Below, piece after piece: positions 29,737 to 39,465 of a stretch of DNA of 64,000 nt (position 1 is its first letter; every line of letters begins with the position of its first letter). Source of the DNA: Nicotiana tabacum (taxonomy: Eukaryota; Streptophyta; Magnoliopsida; Solanales; Solanaceae); assembly GCF_000715075.1 (NCBI RefSeq), contig NC_134103.1, positions 72,851,519 through 72,915,518 of the forward strand, given 5' to 3'. The notes beneath the pieces are model-generated. The model searched no databases, had not been told where the DNA came from, and saw only the letters and a list, made by a program, of their open reading frames with translations. Both the position numbers and the translations under genes were made by a program.

Positions 29737-30489
29737 TAAGTGACGTTAATTGATGGCTATAATTTTCTAACTATTGAGAACAATATTAAGAGAGATTTAC
29801 TTACTGAATACTTATGATAGAACTTTGGACTCAATAACATGGGAATGCGAAGTTAACCAGAATATGCACTTTTTACTAAAGAAGTGACTTCACTGGTATA
29901 AATATACAGGAAAATTCCCAAGAATCAAGAATGATGTGCGAAACTTTGGAATTTTTGCTTGGAAAGAATGACCATGGCTTGTTTTAAGACGAATTTAAGT
30001 TCTACGCGCACGTAATGAAAAAAATATTTATCTAATCAAGTCATTTATTAAATAATTATTAGTAAATCTCTTGATAAATATTAATCTATAATTCGGTACA
30101 TACGATAACTAACTTGTTATTACAGATTAAAATTAGTGTATGAACTTTTATACTATCTGTGAATGTAATTTAAATACTTTCTGGATAAGGTCATTAAACT
30201 TCCTACCAAATATGGTGATGCTTGAGCTACGGGTGTCGTGGTTCTAATTTTTTATATAAATATATTATGTATTGAATCCTCTTAACTTATTCGTGTATTT
30301 ATTTTTTAAAATTTTGATACCCCTTAATAAAAATTCAAGCTACTGACGGTTATAGTTGCCATGTCTTTTTCTCCATAGAGAAGACAACTTGATGCAATTA
30401 ATAATACAAAAAGGAGGAGGCATATAAGTACAAAGCGGACCTTTAATGTTAAGTGAACTACGTATTGAACAGGTTACACTAGTCTTACC
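29737..30489. other. Intergenic DNA, no gene seen
   Basis: AT-rich, with no convincing ORF or terminal repeats. The last ~150 bp presumably contain promoter sequence for the small gene at 30607. Confidence 0.4.
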
Positions 30490-30497
30490 CTATAAAT
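30490..30497 (+). promoter_or_regulatory. TATA box upstream of the small ORF
   Basis: CTATAAATTC context, 117 bp before the ATG at 30607. It is followed by a strongly C/T-rich leader (TTCCTCAATTACTTCTTCAC, TTTCTCCTTCCTCC), which is typical of plant 5' UTRs. Confidence 0.5.
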
Positions 30498-30606
30498 TCA
30501 TCGCACTTTATGTTTACTTCTCTGCAACAGCTCCTCATATTTCTGTTTCCTCAATTACTTCTTCACTTTCTCCTTCCTCCTTACTTAAGATATTACTACT
30601 AATACA

Positions 30607-30735
30607 ATGGCCAAGTTTGCAACAGTCTTAAGATTACTTGCAAAAGAAGTTGCTCCACCAAAATTTGTAAAAGTGGTAAAGCGCCCAATTCCTAAGGTGT
30701 TGGCTACCATTAATGAAGAAGAGGCTTATGCTTGA
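30607..30735 (+). CDS. Small protein of 42 aa, unrecognised
   Basis: ATG 30607 to TGA 30735. It starts MAKFATVLRLLAKEVAPPKF, then a basic patch KVVKRPIPK and an acidic end with EEEAYA. No signal peptide or membrane helix; the N-terminal part could form an amphipathic helix. I do not recognise the family with confidence. Support for a real gene: a TATA box at 30490, a pyrimidine-rich leader, and a second copy 1 kb downstream (31722-31786) that keeps the C-terminal half almost unchanged, including NEEEAY and the stop position. The homology extends into the 3' flank. It might be a small cytosolic or nuclear plant peptide; function unknown. Confidence 0.5.
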   Translation: MAKFATVLRLLAKEVAPPKFVKVVKRPIPKVLATINEEEAYA

Positions 30736-31511
30736 GGCCTAGTTTTTGCCATTAATCATCGAAAGAGAAAAGAATATAACATCTTACACCTTTTGATATG
30801 TTAATCGAGTTTTATATCAAACACCTTCCGACTATATATATGCATGTATATATTTTGTATGGGATGGTAGAGGTGACATCTACTTGTTAATTTTATGATA
30901 GATGAATGATTTACCAGTACTATAATATGAACTGATCATGTGTTATACACAAGAATTAATTACGAGTAATTGTTATGCAGTCTGTAAACACTTTCGATCG
31001 AAAAAATGCATGTAGTCTATCAAAAGTTCACCTTCTTTTGAATGTGGTGTTATAATGTACTGTCTCTTCTTTATTTTTCTGTTTCTTTTCTCCTTTTTTC
31101 CCCCCTTTTATTGGGGTTTCTTTGATACGATATCAGATACTCTTCCCATTTTCATAGTTATTGAAGTATCTGTTTCAAGGACTAATTTTTGATATATACC
31201 AGGGGTCTAAAATAGTCCATGAGATATGCATTTGAACAGTTTTACTCCTTTATATTCTTATCAAAACTGAGCACTTTTGGTCTCTGGTATATTTATAACA
31301 CAAACGGTAGTTGAAATTGGTTCGTGAAAATCACGTGCTCCGTTTAAACTGAAAGAACACTGCTAAGCTTCTTCCGATTTATTTTCCCCTTTGGTACTTT
31401 AAAGAATGTTAAATTGTGTGATTATATATCTAAAAGTTTAAATTGTTAATTAGAGAAAGTACACTTAAAGTTATTTCTTTAATTTTGTCTTTTGCACCTC
31501 CTCACGTGCCA
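30736..31511. other. 3' flank of the small gene, no further gene seen
   Basis: AT-rich sequence after the small ORF. The first ~75 bp recur after the broken second copy near 31787. No other features are supported. Confidence 0.4.
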
Positions 31512-31670
31512 ATAGGGGTGACAACGGGCGGGTTGAGTCGGATTAGATATGGGCGGGTGAAAAGCAGATAATACAAAACATGGATAAAATATTAGACTCG
31601 ATTCATATTTAATACGGATAAAAAATAAATTAACCGACAGATAATATGAATATTTATGTTATCCATATGT
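31512..31670. mobile_element. hAT-like MITE fragment (left end)
   Basis: Starts TAGGGGTGACAACGGGCGGG, continues TTGAGTCGGATTAGATATGG, and includes GGATAAAATATTAGACTCG. The same repeat, with a MULE-like insertion, occurs at 37556-38477. The right end is missing; the fragment runs directly into the broken second copy of the small ORF, so the insertion and a deletion probably broke that copy. Confidence 0.5.
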
Positions 31671-31721
31671 TTGGCCACCACCAAAGAAGATCGAATTGCA
31701 ACAAAAGTAATTAATTTATAA

Positions 31722-31786
31722 ATGTGGTGAAGCGCCTACTTCCTAAAGTGATGGCCACCATCAATGAAGAAGAGGCATATGATTGA
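31722..31786 (+). pseudogene. Broken second copy of the 42-aa small gene
   Basis: Frame from 31722 reads VVKRLLPKVMATINEEEAYD, then TGA at 31784-31786, aligned to the last 21 codons of the 30607 ORF. The upstream CCACCACCAAAG block near 31674 is a remnant of the 'APPK' codons, but ~30 bp of unrelated sequence separates it and no ATG-initiated frame remains. The 3' flank is also homologous. It arose by tandem duplication and was then damaged next to a MITE fragment. Confidence 0.55.
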
Positions 31787-32328
31787 AGACTGGTTTGGCC
31801 AAATCATTGAAAGAAAAGAGAACATAACGTACATCTTACAGTTTATGATATGCTAATTAATTCATAAGTTCCATAGCTCTTTCAGCCCTTTATTCGACAA
31901 TATGGTATGGGGGTCATACACTCATACTCATATATTGTGTCGTGTTCATGGCTAACTCCAATCTTGCAATGTTTGCTTCTTAACTCTACTCGTCTCGTCT
32001 CCATTTATTGCAGCGGTGAATGAGTAATAAATGTCTACCCTATGTTCCTCAGCCATGTACAATATAATGTGCAAAACAAATACAAGATGCTTTATGTGAA
32101 TTCTGATACATAAGGCGTAAACTTAATACACCTAACTAATTCTCTTATGTCTATGTAACATTTATTATTAAATTTAAAATTAGTTCGTCAAAATTTTATG
32201 ATTAACATGTTTCAAAGTTATATTTTCTTGATATAAACCTTCTCTGCGTTTGATGACTTCGCAAAATTGTTGGATGCTTAAAAACAGGCAAATGTCAGTT
32301 TTGAAATCGCTTACTGCAAGAAACTTTG
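31787..32328. other. Intergenic DNA, no gene seen
   Basis: Homology to the 3' flank of the 30607 gene covers the first ~80 bp. The rest is AT-rich without features that I can support. Confidence 0.4.
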
Positions 32329-34217
32329 TGTGAACACCTAATTTTTTATTGTGCTTGAATATTTCCCGCTCCCATCTTCCCAGGCGTGTCCCCACTCCAC
32401 TTTTATTTGTCCCCATGCTTCTCCCCCCACACTTTGCTCTTTACTCCACTCTCCATTGTTCTCCACTCCTTGTCCTCCGTGCTTGTCTCCTATCACAAAC
32501 CTCATACCCCATTTTCAGCTATAAAACACACATATAACACACAAAAAAGAGGGAGCTCAATCCTTTTCTTCCTCTAACAACAAGCATGAAAAATTCCACC
32601 AATTGAACCAACAAAAACACCTCCTAACCAGCTCTTAAAATCAGTCCAAATCCACCCAAAAAACGCAGCTGAAACGCACTACTTTCTCACTCAAAATCCA
32701 ATCCAAAAACAGTCCATAAACCAGATCTGTTTCCACATCAAAACCCTCAGCAAAAATCAGTTCAAAACAGAAGTTAAAAAGCCACAAAATCTGCTCAAAA
32801 AGCATCAAAAACAGCCCCCCAAAACGAGCTGAAAACCTCCACCAAACAGCTCCGAAAACAGTCTCGAAACACCCCAGAAATAGCCTTGTCTCCGTCGTAA
32901 TTATACCATCTCCAACCAGCTCCTTTTCCTCTAACAAACAGCTGCAAAACTGTCTTGAAACCAGTCCCAAACCCAGTCAAAAACGACCCTCATTACTGTT
33001 TCCAAAACGACACCACAGGTTCCTAAAACCCGACACAAAGACGTACATGTCGCAACTGAGGTTCCTTCGGCTTCCGTCGCTCGTGATTTGCTTTTAAGGT
33101 ACAATGAAAGCATTGTTGTTGTGCTCATTTTCAACTGCTGTAGATCTCATTTAGCGAATAAATATTAGAGGTCTACTTTTTATTTTTGTTTTGTGTTGGA
33201 GATATAAAAATTTATGTTTCTTTCATTTTTTTTAGACAAACTATGAATGCATCTTGATTTTTCTTGAGTGCATTGACTGTTGGATACATTGTTATTCTTC
33301 ATTTCATTGCCTACTGTGTTAGCATTGAACTTGCTTCAGTTGTTTCCTTTTTTGCTTAAGAGCTTTATCAGTAGTTTGGACCTGGGTCTAATGGGATGGA
33401 TTACAAAATGGACTATTAGCTAAGATATTTGGGCCATGGGGTGGTAAGAACTTGGTTATTTAGAGTTTAAATGGGGCATAGATATATGTAAGAACTGTAT
33501 GGTATAAGACTTGGGTCATGTGAAAATAAAATGAAGAGAATGCCAATTTTGTTAGATCAAACGACTTAGTAATAGCTGTAAAAAATTATTTCGATAACTC
33601 CACATCCATAAACTATTGTCCTTGTAATAATCGCTAGTTTAGAAAATAATTCTTATAAACACTCGTAGTTTGCTTCTAGACACGTTAATAATAAAATATC
33701 GTGACTATGGATACAATTTCCGTGGCATAGTCATGATACATAATCCTCAATTCGATTGCGCGTTTCATGCGACTTGACCATAACTTCAAATAATAATTAA
33801 AAAAAAATACAGTTTATCCAAAATAATTTTATATTTTAATAAATAAAATCGGACATAGGTAAAACATGAAAATCAATAAAACACAGTTTATCCAAAATTT
33901 ATTCAAGCCAAATTCTAGTCAATAAAGCGACCGTGCTAAAACCACGAGACTCGGGGAATGCCTTACACCTTCTCCCCGGTCAACAGAATTCCTTATCCGG
34001 ACTTTGTTTTCGCAGACCAATAATAAAGGAGTCAAACCTTCCTTTGACTAGGGATTCAAATAAAAGGTGACTTGGAACACCGGCAAAAAATAAATTCCAA
34101 GTGGCGACTCTGTAAATAAAATAATCTCTATTTCAAAAATTAACACTTTAATTGGAAAAACTATTTAACCTACAACCCAAACACATTATCGTTTTGGGGC
34201 ACAAGAGGGGTGTGACA
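32329..34217 (+). repeat. Solo LTR, 1.9 kb
   Basis: Begins TGTGAACACC and ends GAGGGGTGTGACA, flanked by a perfect 5-bp TSD, CTTTG (32324-32328 and 34218-34222). There is no internal coding sequence, so this is the product of LTR-LTR recombination. It has a TATA box (AGCTATAAAACACAC, ~32519), giving plus orientation, followed by a repetitive A/C-rich leader. The block GACTCGGGGAATGCC to AAGTGGCGACTCTG near 33950-34110 resembles a repeat common in Solanaceae. The retroelement family is not identified. It ends 563 bp upstream of the LRX start codon. Confidence 0.88.
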
Positions 34218-34222
34218 CTTTG

Positions 34223-34780
34223 CTATAAAGTGATCGACTTCATCCCTTTTGTTACTTATAAATTATGTAAGAGTATTGAATGAAATTCAATTTTTTATTT
34301 TAGTAAATAGTACATAATGATGATTATAGTTTTAAGTCCAACTAGCTAGTCAATGCGAGGGGGAAAAAAAGAGAACGAAATGTAGGGGAAAAAAAGGTAC
34401 TGCATTGTCAAACGTTTATGTATTTCTCCATGATTTATTATGCTATCAATATTTCTAAGTTCTGATAAGAGTGTGAAAATATTACGATACACAAAAATTA
34501 AATCAAATATTAATGTCCACTAGTTTTAGACGGTAAATAGCTAGTAAAAGCATAATTGGTGATTTTCCGTGTCAATAGGTTCAACAATTCTTTCTCCTAA
34601 AAAATTGTCTATCAAATTCTTTACAACCCTCCAAATTCTGTGGGGCTAATTGAAAAAACATCAACTAACTCTCGACCTTGAACCATCCTCCTTCTACCTC
34701 CATATAACACCATCCATTTTCCTTCCCAACATGATTCCTATAAGCAGCCTTGGGTCTGACTTAGGGGATCTTAACAAAAA
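34223..34780 (+). promoter_or_regulatory. Proximal upstream region of the LRX gene
   Basis: 558 bp between the solo LTR and the ATG. A possible TATA box, CCATATAACACC, sits at about 34698-34709, some 75-80 bp before the start codon. Everything further upstream is retroelement, so the gene's native promoter in this genome is either short or includes LTR sequence. Confidence 0.4.
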
Positions 34781-37222
34781 ATGGCTAATCCTCCAAACAT
34801 AAAGGCCTTAGGTTGCTTTCTTCTCCTCAATCTTGTTTCTTTTTCATCCTTTTCTTTTGCATTAACTGATAATGAAGCCGCTCTCATCGCTCGTCGCCAG
34901 CTTACCGCTGGTACTGGTGATCTTCCAAATCCAGTTGAATATGAAAAGAACATTAAGTTGACATTTGCAAATGCTAGGTTAAAGAAAGCTTACATTGCTC
35001 TTCAAGCTTGGAAAAAAGCTATTTACTCTGATCCATCAAATTTCACTAGTAATTGGGAAGGTCCTGATGTTTGTGCATATAATGGTGTTTTTTGTGATAA
35101 TGCATTAGATGATCCCAACATCTCTGTTGTTGCTGGTATTGATCTTAATCATGCAGACATCGCGGGGCACCTCCCTGTAGAGCTCGGGTTCCTATCCGAT
35201 GTTAGTCTTATTCATATTAATTCTAATCGATTCTGTGGAATCGTCCCTAAGAGTGTTTCAAATCTTAAACTTTTAGATGAGATTGATTTCAGCAACAACC
35301 GTTTCGTGGGGCCATTCCCTAAGGTTGTGCTGGAGTTGCCAAACCTTAAATACCTTGATCTTAGGTACAATGATTTTGAAGGATCAGTGCCTTCTGAACT
35401 ATTTGATAAGAGTCTTGATGCTATTTTCCTAAACAATAATCGTTTCCATTCCACCATTCCTCCAAATATTGGCAATTCCAATGCCTCAGTGGTGGTTTTG
35501 GCTAACAATAAATTCCATGGTTGCATCCCTCATAGTATTGGCAAAATGGAAAACACATTAGATGAGCTTGTTTTCACCAACAACAATCTCTCTGGTTGTG
35601 TTACAGACGAAATCACTAAGCTCAAGAGCTTAACGGTTTTTGACATTAGCAGAAATAAGTTTGTTGGATCCTTGCCTCAGGGTTTGAAATTCATGCAGAA
35701 AGTGCAAGTACTTGATATTGCATCAAACATGTTTATAGGAGAAGTTCCAGAGGCTATTTGCACCTTACCAAATTTGGCCAATTTCACATTCTCTTACAAT
35801 TATTTTGATGCCTTGGACAAAGCTTGTGCACCACCACTTAAGAAAAATCTTGTGGTAGAAGATAAGGAAAATTGTTTAGGAGGAAGACCAGACCAGAGAA
35901 AAGAGAGAGATTGTCAATCTGTTTTGAGCAAACCTGTGGATTGCAGTAAAGATAAATGTAGAGCTAACAAAGAAGGACCAGCACCAAAGGAACCAAATCC
36001 CCCTATGCCACCCAAAAGAACTCCTTCAACCCCAAAACCACCTAAGTCTAATCCACCCAAGATTTCACCTTTACCACCACCAGTTCACTCTCCACCACCA
36101 CCAGTACCAAGTCCAAAACCAAAGCCACCTCCGGTTCACTCTCCACCACCACCCGTGGCATCACCGCCCCCACCAGTACCAAGTCCAAAACCAAAATCAC
36201 CTCCGGTTCACTCTCCACCACCATCGGTGGCATCACCGCCCCCATCAGTACCAAGTCCAAAACCAAAACAACCTCCGGTTCACTCTCCACCACCACCAGT
36301 GGCATCACCGCCCCCACCAGTACCAAGTCCAAAACCAAAGCCCCCTCCGGTTCACTCTTCACCCCCACCCGTGGCATCACCTCCACCACCAGTACCAAGT
36401 CCAAAACCAAAGCCACCTCCGGTTCACTCTCCACCACCACCCGTAGCATCACCTCCACCACCAGTACCAAGTCCAAAACCAAAGCCACCTCCCATCCATT
36501 CCCCACCACCACCAGTGGCATCACCTCCACCACCAGTGCCAAGTCCAAAACCAAACCCACCTCCGGTTCACTCTCCTCCTCCACCAGTGGCATCGCCTCC
36601 ACCACCAGTGCCAAGTCCAAAACCACAGCCGCCTCCAGTCCACTCTCCTCCACCACCAGTGGCATCACCTCCACCACCAGTGCCAAGTCCAAAACCACAG
36701 CCGCCTCCAGTCCACTCTCCTCCACCACCAGTGGCATCACCTCCGCCTCCAGTTCACTCCCCACCACCACCAGTCCAGTCTTCTCCACCACCAGTGGCAT
36801 CACCTCCGCCTCCAGTTCACTCCCCACCACCACCAGTCCATTCTTCTCCACCACCAGTGGCATCACCTCCGCCTCCAGTTCACTCCCCACCACCACCAGT
36901 CCATTCTCCTCCACCACCAGTGGCATCCCTTCCGCCTCCAGTTCATTCGCCACCTCCTCCAGTTCACTCACCACCACCACCACCAGTTCATTCCCCACCT
37001 CTTCCAGTTCATTCTCCACCGCCACCAGTTCACTCACCACCACCTCCAGTCTTTTCTCCTCCTCCACCGGTCTACTCCCCACCTCCACCTAAACCTGTTC
37101 AATCACCACCTCCTGCTCCATTGGCATCTCCCCCTCCACCTGTTTTCGAGGATGTTATCCTTCCTCCAAACTTGGGATCAATTTACGCATCACCACCACC
37201 ACCAATTTTCCCTGGTTACTAA
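34781..37222 (+). CDS. Pollen-type leucine-rich repeat extensin (LRX/PEX-like)
   Basis: Single exon, 813 aa, intact. Signal peptide 1-28 (hydrophobic LLLNLVSFSSFSFA). An N-terminal cap with YIALQAWKKAIYSDP and the Cys motif WEGPDVCAYNGVFC follows (residues ~70-110). About ten LRRs (~115-345; ...LDLRYNDFEGSVPSELFD...) end in a Cys-containing cap (CAPPLKKN) and a Cys hinge (CLGG, DCQSV, DCSKDKC). From ~400 it is an extensin domain of Ser-Pro(3-5) blocks with VHS, VAS and PSPKPK spacers. LRX proteins sit in the cell wall, bind RALF peptides through the LRR and anchor by Hyp-glycosylated extensin. The tail has only two Tyr, as in pollen-expressed LRX/PEX proteins, so Tyr cross-linking is limited. 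The assignment to the pollen clade is inferred from these features. Confidence 0.93.
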   Translation: MANPPNIKALGCFLLLNLVSFSSFSFALTDNEAALIARRQLTAGTGDLPNPVEYEKNIKLTFANARLKKAYIALQAWKKAIYSDPSNFTSNWEGPDVCAYNGVFCDNALDDPNISVVAGIDLNHADIAGHLPVELGFLSDVSLIHINSNRFCGIVPKSVSNLKLLDEIDFSNNRFVGPFPKVVLELPNLKYLDLRYNDFEGSVPSELFDKSLDAIFLNNNRFHSTIPPNIGNSNASVVVLANNKFHGCIPHSIGKMENTLDELVFTNNNLSGCVTDEITKLKSLTVFDISRNKFVGSLPQGLKFMQKVQVLDIASNMFIGEVPEAICTLPNLANFTFSYNYFDALDKACAPPLKKNLVVEDKENCLGGRPDQRKERDCQSVLSKPVDCSKDKCRANKEGPAPKEPNPPMPPKRTPSTPKPPKSNPPKISPLPPPVHSPPPPVPSPKPKPPPVHSPPPPVASPPPPVPSPKPKSPPVHSPPPSVASPPPSVPSPKPKQPPVHSPPPPVASPPPPVPSPKPKPPPVHSSPPPVASPPPPVPSPKPKPPPVHSPPPPVASPPPPVPSPKPKPPPIHSPPPPVASPPPPVPSPKPNPPPVHSPPPPVASPPPPVPSPKPQPPPVHSPPPPVASPPPPVPSPKPQPPPVHSPPPPVASPPPPVHSPPPPVQSSPPPVASPPPPVHSPPPPVHSSPPPVASPPPPVHSPPPPVHSPPPPVASLPPPVHSPPPPVHSPPPPPVHSPPLPVHSPPPPVHSPPPPVFSPPPPVYSPPPPKPVQSPPPAPLASPPPPVFEDVILPPNLGSIYASPPPPIFPGY
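36066..37090 (+). repeat. Coding minisatellite of the extensin domain
   Basis: In-frame tandem repeats. About eight 72-bp units encode VHSPPPPVASPPPPVPSPKP plus K/Q/N-P-P-P. They are followed by shorter 63-bp units with VHSPPPPV(H/Q)SSPPPVASP, then a mix of VHSPPPP units. Neighbouring units share the same silent changes (for example GTGGCATCACCTCC), a sign of recent unequal exchange, so repeat number is probably polymorphic. The long minus-strand ORF (36048-37088) is a by-product of this composition. Confidence 0.9.
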
Positions 37223-37555
37223 AGGGGATGCATTACTAACATCTCTCTTATTCATCTTGACAAACATTGTTAGTTCAAAGAAATATGTATACATCAACGT
37301 TTAAATATACACAATCAAAGAAATTTTATTTATCTTAGTTCATCTTCTTTTAATTAATTAATCCTTATCTTTGCACTTCGCTATATATGGATTTGATCTT
37401 CGGATGTGCTTACTGAACAAAATATGTTCAATTTGCTTTTATATACTAAGTTTTCAACATGCTTCTATGCTTTCTTGTTCTACTCTATTAGCTAACGTGT
37501 TTCTAAGAAGAAAAATAAGCTTAAATTCATTTGTTGTCAAGAAAACTTTAGCGGG
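37223..37555. other. 3' flank of the LRX gene, no gene seen
   Basis: AT-rich; presumably the LRX 3' UTR and polyadenylation region. No separate feature can be supported. Confidence 0.4.
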
Positions 37556-37630
37556 AGTTACGGTGGCAAACGAGCGGGCGGGTCAGATATTGACAGGTCG
37601 AAAATTGATAATGCAAAATTGGATAAAATA

Positions 37631-38196
37631 AGAAATTTTACCTCTTATAGCAATAATAAATACAAATATTGAATCTAATGAATACAACCGTAAGAAAATA
37701 ATATTGAAACACACTAAATACAAAAGTTATATACAACTGAAAAAATCATTCTAATTAATTGGGTTGATAATGAGGCATGTTAGAATTGATTTTGTTGAGT
37801 TATATTAGGAGTGTATCACGCTAATTGATATTATTTCCATTATTAGACAGCTGGACATACATATTTTTAAGGTGATTGTCGTTACTGTATTCATGAATAC
37901 ATGACGCGAATACATGTGAATACATGCGCGTACTACTGCACCGCCCTGATTTTAGGCGTTTTTTGCTACTGTATTCATAAATACATGGCGCGAATACATG
38001 TGAATACATGCGCGTACAACTGGGTTGCCTTGATTTTTATGCGCTTTTTTTGCTGTTGTATTCATGAATACAGTAGCGCGAATACAACGAATACACCACC
38101 GTAACAACTGAATAATAGCTATAGGAAGTAATTATGTATATGGTAGTTATAGGAAGTTAATAGCTACTAAACAATAGTGGTTTCTGAAAAATCCTC
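37631..38196. mobile_element. MULE-type MITE with 9-bp target duplication
   Basis: 566 bp inserted in the hAT-like MITE. It is flanked by GATAAAATA (37622-37630) and AATAAAATA (38197-38205), a 9-bp duplication with one mismatch. The uninterrupted relative at 31588-31597 shows the empty site GGATAAAATATT. Nine-base TSDs are typical of Mutator-like elements. The termini (AGAAATTTTACC; GAAAAATCCTC) are only weakly inverted. Confidence 0.6.
37884..38100. repeat. 84-87-bp tandem repeat with GTATTCATGAATAC palindrome
   Basis: About 2.6 copies of a unit starting CTGTATTCATGAATACATG, then GCGCGAATACATGTGAATAC, then CATGCGCGTAC. The palindrome and CATGCGCG blocks recur at 37885, 37969 and 38056. It lies wholly inside the MULE-type MITE. 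Confidence 0.8.
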
Positions 38197-38861
38197 AATA
38201 AAATATCCGACCTAACCCATATCTAATACAGATAAAAAAGGGTTAACTGACATATAATATGGATATCCATATTATCCATGGCTTTTTTTTGAATATGATC
38301 ACTTTTAGGAGAATTTCTAGTCACCCAAAATTAAGGAACATACCATGTCTTTGCAAATGTAGAACTTAAACTCATTGATTATCCATTGGTTATTCATTTT
38401 TAAAAGTTCATTATATACAACCCATTTTTTAATGCATAATATGAATGGATAACTATTTTTTAATATATTTTTCCACCAGTAGTGGAAGTTAATGACCTCT
38501 TTATCGCTTATTTAGAGAGTAAATTATAAAATAGTGCACAAGTTTCTCTATTTATCTCAACATAAACCAACTTAAAATTTAGTCTTTAACTTAAACCACA
38601 AGTTTCTCTTTTAAATTTTCAGCTTTTAGTCTTTAACTTATTTTTCTATATTATTTATTTGTCGTTGTTATTGTTGTTAGAGTATTTATTGTTGTTATTG
38701 TTACTACTTCAAATTAAATAAAATATTAGACGTAATTTTAGGAACTTTTGGCTTCATTACACGATCTTCAGTGACTTTTGAAATTTCATTAAATAATCCG
38801 GCAAATATCTGATCAGTCATAAAAAGGATAAAAGGCTAACCCAATCAACTTTCACAGCTAA

Positions 38862-39297
38862 CAACTTGGATGGTTGATATGTATCGTTCCATAATGTATA
38901 GTATAATATTATATTGTATTGTATTTTATTATAATGTATCATTTTGATGTATATAATAATGTTTGAAAAGATTGTATTGTTTGCCGTCGTTTTATGATGT
39001 CACGCACCAACAATATGAAAAATAAATTTTACAATATATAAAATAAGGTACGAGGTAGAATTATTATATAAAAAGATAGGGTAAAGGATAAAATATAATA
39101 ATTTAATAATAAGGAAGGGTAAGATAAGGAAAAAAAAAGGTAATGATGCGACCGCACCAAATCGGTCGTTCCATAAAATTGCATTTTTCATGATTCATTT
39201 CGATACGATACAATATAAATTTAAGTAACAATCAAGACAATCATTATATTTAAAGTAACAATACAATACCAACACGTAACAACTATCCAACAAGCTG
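38862..39297. mobile_element. MITE with long imperfect inverted ends
   Basis: The left end ACAACTTGGATGGTTGATA pairs with the complement of the right end TAACAACTATCCAACAAGC. Inner arms (TATTGTATTGTATTTTATTA versus TACAATATAAATTTAAGTAACAA and the like) continue the hairpin. About 435 bp with no ORF of substance. A repeat of this appearance is common in Solanaceae. Superfamily not assigned. Confidence 0.55.
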
Positions 39298-39465
39298 TAA
39301 TACATTATTATTCCTTACAACAGAGAAAGCCCTTCACTTGACTTCATTATTATACAAAGCATGAAACAAAACAAAATAAAAACAGTAAAACCACACGGAA
39401 ACGCAGATAAATATGAAGGATTTTGCAGAGTTTGTTGCATGCAATTAATCAGTAATATACTACTT

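Larger units (their letters stand above)
37556..38477. mobile_element. hAT-like MITE interrupted by a MULE-type MITE
   Basis: The left part (GGCAAACGAGCGGGCGGG, GGATAAAATA) and the right part (TATCCGACCTAACCCATATC, ATAATATGGATATCC, GGATAACTA, then TTTTTCCACC) together match the repeat type seen at 31512. The outer ends are approximate and no clear TSD was found. The interruption at 37631-38196 is a separate element. Confidence 0.5.

Noticed and set aside
32641..32970. 109-aa minus-strand ORF, hydrophobic and Phe/Leu-rich
   Set aside because: It lies antisense in a low-complexity A/C-rich leader of a solo LTR.
36048..37088. 346-aa minus-strand ORF rich in Val/Glu opposite the extensin domain
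   Set aside because: It is the mirror of the Pro-rich coding repeat (CCA/CCT codons read backwards) and has no independent gene signals.
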